Shown piece by piece: positions 43,027-50,931 of a stretch of DNA of 64,000 nucleotides (within the stretch, counting starts at the first letter, position 1; every line of letters begins with the position of its first letter). The DNA comes from Actinoplanes sp. N902-109 (GTDB taxonomy: Bacteria > Actinomycetota > Actinomycetes > Mycobacteriales > Micromonosporaceae), in NCBI RefSeq assembly GCF_000389965.1, contig NC_021191.1:8991501-9055500 (forward strand). The letters run 5' to 3'. The position numbers and the translations under genes are program-made. Under the pieces are notes generated by a model. It saw only the letters and a list, made by a program, of their open reading frames with translations. It did not search any database and had not been told where the DNA came from.

Positions 43027-44931
43027 TTGAGTACCTCGAAACCCGCCCGCCTGGTCCTCGCGACCAGCGCGGCCGTCCTGGGGTTGACCGCAGCCCTCGT
43101 CACCGGACCGGCCGCCCCGGCCAGTGCCGCCGACGCCACCGCGCCGACCGCCATCATCCTGGGCGTCGGCGCCAACGAGTCCCAGCGGATCGTCACGTGG
43201 TACACCACCACGGACACCGCCCAGCAGATCCAGCTCGCCCCGACCGCCGACCTGACCGGCGGCGCGTTCCCGGCGAGCGCCGCCACCTTCGCGGCGCTCG
43301 GCGGTGCCAACCTGGCGACCAGCGGCGGGTACAACCGGCACGCCACGATCACCGGGCTCAAGGAGCACACCGCGTACTCCTACCGGGTCGGTGCCGAGGG
43401 TGCCTGGTCGTCCACGTACACGTTCAAGACCCAGGACTTCGAGGGCGGCTTCGACTTCCTGTTCTACGGCGACCCGCAGATCGGCGCGTCCGGCAACCTG
43501 GCGAGCGACCAGGCCGGCTGGCAGGACACCGTGGACGTGTCGCTGGCCGCCAACCCGGACGCCGAGCTGCTCGTCTCCGGTGGTGACCAGGTCGAGACGG
43601 CCAACACCGAGGCGCAGTGGAACGCCTTCCTGGCCCCCGACAAGCTGCGCCAGTACCCGTGGGCACCGACCATCGGCAACCACGACGTCGGCGGCAAGGC
43701 GTACGAGCAGCACTTCTTCCCGCCGAACTCGGACCGCTCGGGCTCGTACTACTCGAACGGTGACCCGGCGTCGAACACCTCGGGCGGCGACTACTGGTAC
43801 ATCTACAAGGATGTGCTGTTCGTCGACCTGAACAGCAACAGCTACGCCACCTCGCAGGGCGGCGGGGGCGACGCGGCGCACGTCAAGTACGTGACCGACG
43901 TGATCAACCAGCACGGCTCCGAGGCGAAGTGGACGGTGCTCGTCTACCACCACTCGATCTACTCGGCCGCCTCGCACGCCAAGGACGCCGACAACAAGGT
44001 GCGCCGCACCGACTTCCCGGCCACGTTCTCCAAGCTGGGCGTCGACCTGGTGCTGCAGGGCCACGACCACGTCTACACCCGCAGCTACGAGATCAAGAAC
44101 GGGCAGAAGGCCAACCCGGACGAGCAGCCCGGCGCGTCCGACGTCTTCACCGGCCCCGGCGGCGTCATCTACCTGACGGCGAACTCGGCCTCCGGCTCGA
44201 AGTACTACGACATCACCCAGCCGGACAGCAGCGGCACCAGCGGACCGGGCAACGGCGCCGACCCGCTCAAGCCCGAGGACTACTGGTACAACTCGGTGCA
44301 GAACCAGGAGCACGTCCGCTCGTACGTCAAGGTGCAGGTGCGCAGCGACAAGCTGGTGCTGCAGAACATCCGCAGCGCCGCCTACGCCGCGGGCGGCCAG
44401 CCGGTGGGCTCGATCGTCGACAAGGTGACCGTGCACCCGTACGTCGCCGACGGTCAGCAGATCCAGGTCGACGTGCCCAACGCCGCGCCGGGTGAGTTCG
44501 GCTGGACGATCGACGGCTACAACGGCCTGGTCGACCTGGGCACCGCCGAGGACCACACCGACTACTTCTCGGCCTCCGGCAAGATCAACAAGATCGACGT
44601 CACCGACAGCCGCCGGTCGCTCTCCCCCTGGTCGCTGTCGGCCGGGGTGAGCGATTTCAAGGACGCCGACAAGACGTTCTCCGGTTCCTACCTCGGCTGG
44701 ACCCCGCAGGTCTACTCGGCCGGGGCCGGTGCCACGGCCGGCGCCGAGGTGGCCTCCGGCTACGACGACGGCGGCAAGGGCCTGTCGGTCCCGCGCGGCC
44801 TCGCCTCGGCCGACCAGGGCCACGCCCGCGGCACCGCCAAGGTCGGCGCCGACCTGGATCTGAAGATCCCGGGCACGGTCGACAAGGGCAGCTACCGCGG
44901 CACCCTGACCATCACCGCACTGAGCAGCTGA
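43027..44931 (+). CDS. Secreted purple-acid-type metallophosphoesterase with C-terminal WxL-like domain
   Basis: A 634-residue exported protein from TTG 43027 (AGGGACGGA upstream). The signal peptide is at about 1-35. A fibronectin-like domain precedes the catalytic domain (IVTWYTTTDTAQQIQL). The calcineurin-like phosphatase has metal motifs LFYGDPQIG, VSGGDQVE, TIGNHDVGG, VYHHSIYS and QGHDHVYTRSY. The last ~170 residues form a beta domain with a WxL motif (Trp535 in PWSLSAGVSDF) and the end GSYRGTLTIT, as in cell-wall-bound WxL proteins. The next gene encodes a DUF916-like partner, supporting wall anchoring. Confidence 0.85.
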   Translation: MSTSKPARLVLATSAAVLGLTAALVTGPAAPASAADATAPTAIILGVGANESQRIVTWYTTTDTAQQIQLAPTADLTGGAFPASAATFAALGGANLATSGGYNRHATITGLKEHTAYSYRVGAEGAWSSTYTFKTQDFEGGFDFLFYGDPQIGASGNLASDQAGWQDTVDVSLAANPDAELLVSGGDQVETANTEAQWNAFLAPDKLRQYPWAPTIGNHDVGGKAYEQHFFPPNSDRSGSYYSNGDPASNTSGGDYWYIYKDVLFVDLNSNSYATSQGGGGDAAHVKYVTDVINQHGSEAKWTVLVYHHSIYSAASHAKDADNKVRRTDFPATFSKLGVDLVLQGHDHVYTRSYEIKNGQKANPDEQPGASDVFTGPGGVIYLTANSASGSKYYDITQPDSSGTSGPGNGADPLKPEDYWYNSVQNQEHVRSYVKVQVRSDKLVLQNIRSAAYAAGGQPVGSIVDKVTVHPYVADGQQIQVDVPNAAPGEFGWTIDGYNGLVDLGTAEDHTDYFSASGKINKIDVTDSRRSLSPWSLSAGVSDFKDADKTFSGSYLGWTPQVYSAGAGATAGAEVASGYDDGGKGLSVPRGLASADQGHARGTAKVGADLDLKIPGTVDKGSYRGTLTITALSS

Positions 44932-44937
44932 TTGTTC

Positions 44938-44963
44938 GGGGCGGGCGCTCCGGCGTCCGCCCC
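44938..44963 (+). terminator. Hairpin between the phosphatase and the DUF916-like gene
   Basis: GGGGCGGGCG and CGTCCGCCCC form a 10-bp stem with one G-T pair around CTCCGG, followed by TTCCCC. It lies 7 bp past the phosphatase stop and 21 bp before the next start, so it may attenuate rather than abolish read-through. Confidence 0.55.
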
Positions 44964-44984
44964 TTCCCCGAGCGAGGATCGATA

Positions 44985-45989
44985 ATGCGCCGCATTCTGT
45001 CCGTCTTGATGGTTCTGGCACCGGTCCTGGTGGCCCCCACGCCCGCCTTCGCCGACGAGGGCGACGTCACGTGGACGGTCCGGACGGCCTCGAACAGCTA
45101 CGGCGCCGACCGGTCCAGCTACAGCTACTCGGTGAACCCCAGCGGCACGGCCAAGGACGCCATGATCGTGGCCAACCGCGGCAAGGACCCGCTCACCCTG
45201 GCCGTCTATGCCGCCGACGGGCTCACCGCCGAGACCGGGCAGCTCGACCTGCACGCCAGGAACGACAAGCCGACCGGCATCGGCGCGTGGCTCACGACCG
45301 GCGGCGGCACCATCGCGGTGCAGCCCGGCAGGACGGTGACCGTGCCGTTCACCGTCTCGGTGCCGGCGAACGCCACGCCCGGGGACTACGTCGGCGGCAT
45401 CGTCACCTCGCTGACCCAGCCCGACCAGGCCCAGGGCATCAACGTCGAACGCCGCCTCGGCATCCGGATCAAGCTGCGGGTCGGCGGTGCGCTCACCCCG
45501 AACGTCGCGATCGAGAACCTGCACGTCGACTATCACGGCACGTGGAACCCGTTCAGCAAGGGCGACGCCACGGTCAGCTACACCATCCACAACACCGGCA
45601 ACACGGCCCAGTCGGCTCAGCAGGCCGTCGCGGTCGCCGGGCCGTTCGGCTGGTTCCGTACGTCGTCGGCGCAGCCGGCCGCCTCCCCCGAGCTGCTGCC
45701 GGGCGAGAGCTGGCGGATGACCGTCCCGGTCGAGGGTGTCACCCCGGCGCTGTGGGCGGGCGCGACCACCACGCTGACCCCGCTGCTCACCGACGCCTCC
45801 GGCTCGATCTCACCGCTCCCGGCGGTCGTGGCGACCGCGCACGGCCCGGCCGTACCGTGGACCCTGGTGGTCGTCCTGGTCGTCCTGGTCGCGCTGGTCA
45901 TCGCGAGCCGGTTCCTGCGGGTACGCCGCAAGGCCCGCGAGGACGCCCGCGTCCAGCAGGCGGTGGAGCAGGCCCTGGCCCAGGTGTAG
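44985..45989 (+). CDS. WxL-interacting-protein-like (DUF916) surface protein
   Basis: A 334-residue protein with a signal peptide (ends AFA), two Ig-like beta domains (residues ~25-260: FTVSVPANATPGDYVGGIVTSL, then YTIHNTGNTAQSAQQAVAVAG) and a C-terminal membrane helix (WTLVVVLVVLVALVIAS) plus basic tail. This is the architecture of DUF916 proteins that bind peptidoglycan and partner WxL-domain proteins in Firmicutes. Here it follows a WxL-tailed phosphatase, so it probably docks that enzyme at the envelope. Confidence 0.8.
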   Translation: MRRILSVLMVLAPVLVAPTPAFADEGDVTWTVRTASNSYGADRSSYSYSVNPSGTAKDAMIVANRGKDPLTLAVYAADGLTAETGQLDLHARNDKPTGIGAWLTTGGGTIAVQPGRTVTVPFTVSVPANATPGDYVGGIVTSLTQPDQAQGINVERRLGIRIKLRVGGALTPNVAIENLHVDYHGTWNPFSKGDATVSYTIHNTGNTAQSAQQAVAVAGPFGWFRTSSAQPAASPELLPGESWRMTVPVEGVTPALWAGATTTLTPLLTDASGSISPLPAVVATAHGPAVPWTLVVVLVVLVALVIASRFLRVRRKAREDARVQQAVEQALAQV

Positions 45990-45997
45990 GGGCTGTC

Positions 45998-46162
45998 CTA
46001 AGCCTCGTCCAGCAGCCGCCGCACGCCGGCCATCATGCGGAACACCTCGACCCGGCCGTCCAGGAACCCCCGGCGGTAGTCGGCGCCGGTCTCGGGATGC
46101 TCGGCCCGGGTCTCGTCGCGGCGGCCGGCACACCCGTCGGCCATGCCGTCCTGATAGGCCAT
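45998..46162 (-). CDS. Small hypothetical protein, faintly RMF-like
   Basis: A 54-residue ORF (MAYQDGMADGCAGRRDETRA through GADYRRGFLDGRVEVFRMMAG to LLDEA). An in-frame GTG at 46177 is an alternative start. Codon use is good and the frame is closed by a TGA just upstream, so the gene is complete. The spacing of the YQxG...AG and RRGFLDGR segments recalls ribosome-modulation-factor-like small proteins, but the resemblance is weak. It converges on the DUF916-like gene. Confidence 0.5.
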   Translation of the reverse strand: MAYQDGMADGCAGRRDETRAEHPETGADYRRGFLDGRVEVFRMMAGVRRLLDEA

Positions 46163-46348
46163 GAGAGCCTCGTCCACCGGGCCCTCCAGCCGTCAGTGTT
46201 GCAGTCGCGTCCATTGCACCCGGTACGGCAACCGGTTCGCACCCGCCGTACACCCGACCCGCCCCCGGCCGATCCGGCAACCTCGTCGCACGGGGTAATC
46301 GAACGGTGACTGAGTAATGAGCACCCGTTCGCTGGGTACTGTCGAACC

Positions 46349-46780
46349 ATGACTTCCGCAACTGACCTGCACGGCAACCAGCACGTCGAGCGCTACCTGG
46401 AAACCAACGGGGAAGACGGCTACTACTGGCGGAACGGGACGACGATTCTGATCCTGTTCACCAAGGGCCGCAAGTCGGGCGAACAGCGCTCGCACGCCCT
46501 GATCTACCGCGACCACGGCGACGCCTATCTGGTCGTGGCGTCCAAGGGCGGCACGGATGCGCCGCCGGCCTGGTTCCTCAACCTGCAGGACGACCCGGAC
46601 GTCGAGGTGCAGATCAAGGGCGAGCGGTTCGCGGCCACCGCCCGCGTCGCCACCCCGGCGGAGAAGCCGGAGATGTGGGACCGGATGGCCGAGGTCTGGC
46701 CGGACTACAACGCCTACCAGAAGAAGACCTCCCGCGAGATCCCGGTCGTCGTCCTCGAACGCAAACCGGCCGCCGGCTGA
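46349..46780 (+). CDS. Deazaflavin (F420)-dependent nitroreductase family protein (DDN-like)
   Basis: A 143-residue split-barrel protein. TTILILFTKGRKSGEQRSHALIYR, YLVVASKGGTDAPPAWFLNLQDDPDVEVQIKGE and the C-terminal VWPDYNAYQKKTSREIPVVVLER are diagnostic of the F420H2-dependent quinone-reductase/nitroreductase (Ddn) family of actinobacteria. The cofactor would be F420. The RBS is weak. It is upstream of a TIR gene on the same strand, with 100 bp between them. Confidence 0.92.
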   Translation: MTSATDLHGNQHVERYLETNGEDGYYWRNGTTILILFTKGRKSGEQRSHALIYRDHGDAYLVVASKGGTDAPPAWFLNLQDDPDVEVQIKGERFAATARVATPAEKPEMWDRMAEVWPDYNAYQKKTSREIPVVVLERKPAAG

Positions 46781-46880
46781 CAACTTTCGGCATCCGGCCC
46801 CGGCGCGTGCCCGGGCGCATGACACTGGACAGTGCTTGACTTGCGCGGTCATCGCCGCTGTCGCCGTGGAGAGAGATGCC

Positions 46881-47309
46881 ATGACCGTGATCCGCGCTTT
46901 CCTCAGCTACCGGCTCGAGGATCTGCCGGCACGGCGCGAGTTCGAGACCGAGATCCTGTCCGGCGTCAGTTGCCAGCTCGTCGACATGCCCAGCGACGAC
47001 GCGGTGGACGACTGGCGCCGGCGCTATCAAGAGATGATTGCCGATGTCTGCGGCGTTATCGTGTTGGTCGGGTCCCGCACCGCGGCCAGCGAGCCGATCC
47101 GGTGGGAGATCGAGGAAGCCGCTCGCCGCAACAAGCGCATCGTCGCCGTCCGGATCCACGACGGGCCGTTCCCCCTGCCCGAGGGTCTGGCGGAGTGGCC
47201 GGTGCTGGACTGGGATGCGGCCCGGATGACGAAGGAGTTGGAAACCTGGCTCCCCACCGCACCGACGGCCACTATGGCGACAACTATCTGGACCGGTACG
47301 CCCGGCTGA
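46881..47309 (+). CDS. Small stand-alone TIR-like protein (ThsB/DUF1863 type)
   Basis: A 142-residue single-domain protein from ATG 46881 (GGAGAGAG upstream). VIRAFLSYRLEDLPARREFE, then CGVIVLVGSRTAASEPIRWEIEEAARRNKRIVAVRIHD, is the TIR-like/Thoeris-ThsB pattern, with a candidate catalytic Glu in RWEIEEA. TIR domains of this group make or consume NAD-derived nucleotides in anti-phage systems. The last ~20 residues (PTATMATTIWTGTPG) read like out-of-frame sequence and overlap the next ORF by 115 bp. Confidence 0.75.
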   Translation: MTVIRAFLSYRLEDLPARREFETEILSGVSCQLVDMPSDDAVDDWRRRYQEMIADVCGVIVLVGSRTAASEPIRWEIEEAARRNKRIVAVRIHDGPFPLPEGLAEWPVLDWDAARMTKELETWLPTAPTATMATTIWTGTPG

Positions 47310-47584
47310 TCCGGCAGGCGGCCACCATCGACGACACCTGGGCCGAATCCGATGTGGTGCCGCTGTTCCGCATCTATGCGGTGCTGCTGCTCGCCCGGGG
47401 CGTCGAGGTGACCTCGGCCGACGTGCACAACGCCTGGGCCGCCTGGATGGCCGGTCGCGACTCCGGGCACGCCCAGCTCAAGCCGTACCCGGAACTGGCA
47501 CCGGAGGTGGCCGGCCGGGACGAGCGCTACGCCGAGGCGATCCGGCAGGTGGCCCGGCTCATGGCTGCCAACCGGCCACGATGA
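47195..47584 (+). CDS. DUF7701-like protein overlapping the TIR gene
   Basis: The clearly protein-like part is YLDRYARLIRQAATIDDTW...LFRIYAVLLLARGVEVTSADVHNAWAAWMAGRDSGHAQL...ERYAEAIRQVA, matching recalled DUF7701 small proteins of actinobacteria. The only upstream start in this frame is GTG 47195, with GAGGG 9 bases before it, giving 129 residues and a 115-bp overlap with the TIR gene. A -1 frameshift joining TIR and DUF7701 is the alternative. The 3' end overlaps the convergent membrane-protein gene by 26 bp. Confidence 0.6.
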   Translation: MAGAGLGCGPDDEGVGNLAPHRTDGHYGDNYLDRYARLIRQAATIDDTWAESDVVPLFRIYAVLLLARGVEVTSADVHNAWAAWMAGRDSGHAQLKPYPELAPEVAGRDERYAEAIRQVARLMAANRPR

Positions 47585-48188
47585 ACAGCGCGACCAGCGC
47601 GGCGACGACGTAGATCGCCATGAACACGAAGGGCACCCGGGTCTCGCTCTCGGTGAAGCTGCGATAGACCTTCGGGTCCGTCCCCCGGCCCAGGGCCGCC
47701 CACTCGGCCTCGAAGATCGACGCGGCGAAGTGCTTCTCCAGACGCAGGATGACCGCGAACTTCCCCTTGTTGAGCTGACCGAACGAGACCAGCAGGCTGC
47801 GCCAGGCCCAGCTGATGATGCAGCCGGTCAGGCAGAGCACGGCGACCACCGAGCTGTGGCTGCGCGGGTCGGCGCCGGCGCGCAGGACGAAACCCAGCGC
47901 CGTCAACAGCACCCCGTTCGCCGTCAGGAAGAACGTGTTGGTGCCCTGCCGGCGGGCCACCAGCGCCTCCGAGGTCTGCACCATGATCTTGTAGAGCTCG
48001 AAGAGCTGAGCCCGCTCGGCGTCACCCGTGGGTGGGCCGCCGGGCAGCAGCACCGATTCCACCCGGTCGGGCCGCGCCGCCGAGTCGTGCGTGACCGCGT
48101 TGGCCAGGTCGTTGAGGGACTCGGCGGCGTCGGCCGGGTTGCGCCGGACCCGCCACCGCAGCCGCACCGGCCGGAATCCCTCAAACAC
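47559..48188 (-). CDS. RipA-family-like octameric membrane protein (candidate effector)
   Basis: A 209-residue protein from GTG 48188 (GGAGAG 8 bases upstream), overlapping the end of the cyclase-TIR gene by 8 bp. After a hydrophilic ~75 residues come LYKIMVQTSEALVARRQGTNTFFLTANGVLLTALGFVL, a second helix (VVAVLCLTGCIISWAWRSLLV), LNKGKFAVILRLEKHF...EWAALGRG, and a C-terminal helix (FVFMAIYVVAALVALFIVAGW). This is the RipA-like/SLATT-like pattern of small membrane proteins common in conflict systems. A pore-forming role is inference. Confidence 0.7.
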   Translation of the reverse strand: MFEGFRPVRLRWRVRRNPADAAESLNDLANAVTHDSAARPDRVESVLLPGGPPTGDAERAQLFELYKIMVQTSEALVARRQGTNTFFLTANGVLLTALGFVLRAGADPRSHSSVVAVLCLTGCIISWAWRSLLVSFGQLNKGKFAVILRLEKHFAASIFEAEWAALGRGTDPKVYRSFTESETRVPFVFMAIYVVAALVALFIVAGWQP

Positions 48189-50211
48189 GAGGCGGGCTCT
48201 CCGGGCGTACGGACATGGCCACCGGCGGTAGCTCGCTGCCGTCGCGCAACTTCTTCAGCTCGGCCGCCAGCTCCCGGATCGACGCCGGCTCGTCCCCGCC
48301 GATCTCGATCGGGTGGAAGCCGTCGGCGATCTGTTCCGGGGTGGCACCGGCCAGGATCACCGGGTAGATCCGGCTTTCCTCGCCGAAGTAGTGCTTGTGC
48401 GCGTCGATCTCCCGCCGTACCCAGTTGTCGCGCTGGTCGCGCAGGATCACCCGGGGCGAGATGAGCGGCACCAGCGCCCGCGACTGCCGGATCGCCAGCC
48501 ACAGCCGGCGCGGGAACTCGGCGCCGCGCCGCGGTTCGTCGCGGAACACCCGCAACCCGTCGGCCTCCAGCTCCTCGGCCCAGCGCCGGGCGACCTCGAC
48601 GTCACCGGAGTTGTACGAGATGAAGGCGTCGTACTCGAAGCAGTCGCGGGCAGCCAGCCGGACAGCGGCGTGCAGGGCACCACACACCTCGGGTTCGAGC
48701 CGGAAGAACCCCTGGGCGTCGATGTGCAGGATCTTGACCGGTCGCCGGTCGATGCGGAAGGAGCGGCCCGGCAGCACCGCCACGTCCGGCACCTGCACCC
48801 AGAGCAGCGGGAACTCGGTGCCGGTCAACCGTCGGCCGGCCACCTCGGCGGCCCCGCCCGGCCCTTCGGTGCGCAGCTCGCCGGAGACCAGGAAGGAGAT
48901 GCCGTCCCCCGCCACGGGGCTCTCCGCCTGGACGTCGGCCAGGCTGAGGCGGGCTCGCTCTCCCCGTACCTGGATCAAGTGGCAGTAGTCCGCCAGCGTG
49001 AGCAACGCGCTCTCCCAATCCCCGTCGCCGGCCGCAAGCGGGCCGTCCTCGCCCGGACCCAGCAGGAACGGCACGTGCTGGCTGACGTGTTCCAGCGCGC
49101 GGGCGGTCATGAAGTCGAGCACCCGGTCCAGCGAGCGCTCGGCCAGCCGGGTGGCGATCTGGGCGTAGCTGAACGCCAGCAGCGTGGTGTCGGTCAGCGC
49201 GACCAGGTCGGCGGTGCGGGTGCGGGACAGCGCGAACGCCAGCTCGCCCACCGTCTCGCCCTCCTGGTGGACGAACGCCGGACGGGCCGGGGCCTGCGCG
49301 GCGGCATCCCGGGCGGGCAGATAGACGCCGACCTGACCGTGCAGGATGAGGAACATCGTGTCGCCGCTGTCGCCGGTCCGGCAGATGTACTCGTTGTAAC
49401 GCCGCTCGACGAGGTGGCCCACCCGCACGATGTCCCGCAGCGCGTCCATCCCGAGTTTCTCGAGGAACTGGTAGCTGGCGTTGGCATCGTCGTCATCGGG
49501 CAGGTCGCGGGTCAGGTGCCGCATCTGGAGCTGCTTCAGACAGCGCTCGGCCTCGGCGTCCCCCTGGTCGGCCTGGGTGATCCGCTTGATCTGCTGCAGC
49601 ACGGTCCAGCCGTCGTGGGCCTTCATCGCGGCCCGGAGCAGCACCCGGTCCGTCTCGGTGGGCAGGTCCCAGCCGGACGGGTCGGCGGCGGTGGACATCA
49701 GGAAGAGACAGCGCTGCTCGCCGGACTTGTCGCGGAGCACCCGCTCGTCGTGGAACGTCAGGCCGGCCCGTTCCCCGTCGGCCAGCACCCCGTCGCGGAA
49801 CGCCCGGGTGACCACCACCCCGGCGGCGGCGCCGCGGGTCAGCAACCAGCCGGCCACGTTGATGCCGTCGCCGACGATCTGGGTGCGCCCGTCCGCCCCG
49901 ACCAGATCGGTGACCGGTCCGACGTGGCCGGTCACCCGCAGATGTACGGCGTCGTGCTCGGCCCAGGAGCGCAGCCGGCGGATGAGGTCGAGCGCCTGAT
50001 CGGGCCAGTCCTTGCCCCGCAGCACCAGATGACCGCCGTCGCCGCCGGAGGCCCACACCGCCGCACCCGGCTGACAGCCGGCAATCGTCGCGGCCATGAT
50101 CGCGTTGATGGCCGCCACCCGGTCGGCCTGCAGCCGGTGATCGCGCACGGCCGAGTGCCCCACGATGTCGCAGGACACTATCGCCACCTCGTACGAAGGA
50201 ACCTCCGCCAC
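48181..50211 (-). CDS. Fused nucleotide cyclase - CNBD - TIR protein (Pycsar-like)
   Basis: A protein of 676 residues from GTG 50211 (GGAGGG 5 bases upstream); ATG 50250 is an alternative, but its only RBS is directly adjacent. Residues ~5-170 form a class III cyclase domain with metal aspartates in VSCDIVGHS (Asp15) and ASGGDGGHL (Asp58), and GDGINVAGWL, where the usual transition-state Arg is Trp122. Residues ~268-362 form a cyclic-nucleotide-binding domain with phosphate cassette GELAFALSRTRTA. A degenerate second such domain spans ~372-522. Residues ~525-637 form a TIR domain (YDAFISYNSGD; catalytic-type Glu601 in VRREIDAHK). Likely pathway: infection or stress, cNMP, CNBD, TIR NADase. 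The overlapping membrane gene may be a second effector. Confidence 0.85.
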   Translation of the reverse strand: MAEVPSYEVAIVSCDIVGHSAVRDHRLQADRVAAINAIMAATIAGCQPGAAVWASGGDGGHLVLRGKDWPDQALDLIRRLRSWAEHDAVHLRVTGHVGPVTDLVGADGRTQIVGDGINVAGWLLTRGAAAGVVVTRAFRDGVLADGERAGLTFHDERVLRDKSGEQRCLFLMSTAADPSGWDLPTETDRVLLRAAMKAHDGWTVLQQIKRITQADQGDAEAERCLKQLQMRHLTRDLPDDDDANASYQFLEKLGMDALRDIVRVGHLVERRYNEYICRTGDSGDTMFLILHGQVGVYLPARDAAAQAPARPAFVHQEGETVGELAFALSRTRTADLVALTDTTLLAFSYAQIATRLAERSLDRVLDFMTARALEHVSQHVPFLLGPGEDGPLAAGDGDWESALLTLADYCHLIQVRGERARLSLADVQAESPVAGDGISFLVSGELRTEGPGGAAEVAGRRLTGTEFPLLWVQVPDVAVLPGRSFRIDRRPVKILHIDAQGFFRLEPEVCGALHAAVRLAARDCFEYDAFISYNSGDVEVARRWAEELEADGLRVFRDEPRRGAEFPRRLWLAIRQSRALVPLISPRVILRDQRDNWVRREIDAHKHYFGEESRIYPVILAGATPEQIADGFHPIEIGGDEPASIRELAAELKKLRDGSELPPVAMSVRPESPPRV

Positions 50212-50271
50212 GGCAACCCTCCGCCCTCTCACTGAGAATGAGCGAGTCATCTCCGAGAGTAACGTGGAGTG

Positions 50272-50931
50272 TCAGGTCACCAGACCGGTCCGGTAGGCGT
50301 AAACCACCGCCTGCACGCGGTCGCGCAGGCTCAATTTGGTGAGAAGTCGGGACACGTAGGTCTTGACCGTCTCCTGGCTGATCACCAGTGCCGCGGCAAT
50401 CTCGCTGTTGGACAGTCCCTCGGCGATCAACCGCAGGACATCCATCTCGCGCGGGGTGAGCACCGGGTCGTCCGGCTTTCTGTCGGCCGGGCGGATGCGG
50501 GCCGCGTACCTGCCGACCAACTGCCGGGTGACCTCGGGGGCGAGCAGCGCCGAGCCGGAGGCGACCGTCCGGATGCCCTGCAGCAACTGGGCCGGCGGGG
50601 CGTCCTTGAGCAGGAAACCGCTGGCGCCCGCGCGCAGGGCTTCGTACACGTACTCGTCCAGGTTGAACGTGGTCACCACGAGCACCTTGACCGGATCGGC
50701 CACGCCGGCACCGGCCAGGAGGCGGGTGGCGGCGATGCCGTCGAGCACGGGCATCCGTACATCCATCACCACCACGTCCGGCCGCAGCCGGGCCGCGAGA
50801 TCGACCGCCGCGCGACCGTCCCCGCACTCCCCCACGATCGTCAGGTCCGGCTGGGCGTCGATGATGGTCGCGAACCCGGTGCGGATGAGCGCCTGGTCGT
50901 CACAGACCAGCACCCGGATCGGTGCCGTCAC
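50272..50931 (-). CDS. NarL/FixJ-family response regulator
   Basis: A 219-residue regulator. The receiver opens RVLVCDDQALIRTGFATII, the phospho-Asp lies in VVVMDVRMPVLDG, and Lys lies in GFLLKDAPPAQLL. The LuxR-type helix-turn-helix is LTPREMDVLRLIAEGLSNSEIAAALVISQETVKTYVSRLLTKL. The GTG start at 50931 overlaps the kinase stop by 4 bp. The cyclase-CNBD-TIR gene begins 60 bp downstream on the same strand, so the two may be co-transcribed. Confidence 0.94.
   Translation of the reverse strand: MTAPIRVLVCDDQALIRTGFATIIDAQPDLTIVGECGDGRAAVDLAARLRPDVVVMDVRMPVLDGIAATRLLAGAGVADPVKVLVVTTFNLDEYVYEALRAGASGFLLKDAPPAQLLQGIRTVASGSALLAPEVTRQLVGRYAARIRPADRKPDDPVLTPREMDVLRLIAEGLSNSEIAAALVISQETVKTYVSRLLTKLSLRDRVQAVVYAYRTGLVT

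Noticed and set aside
48313..50235. 640-codon plus-strand open frame opposite the cyclase-TIR gene
   Set aside because: Shadow ORF; the minus-strand product has recognisable cyclase, CNBD and TIR motifs in order.
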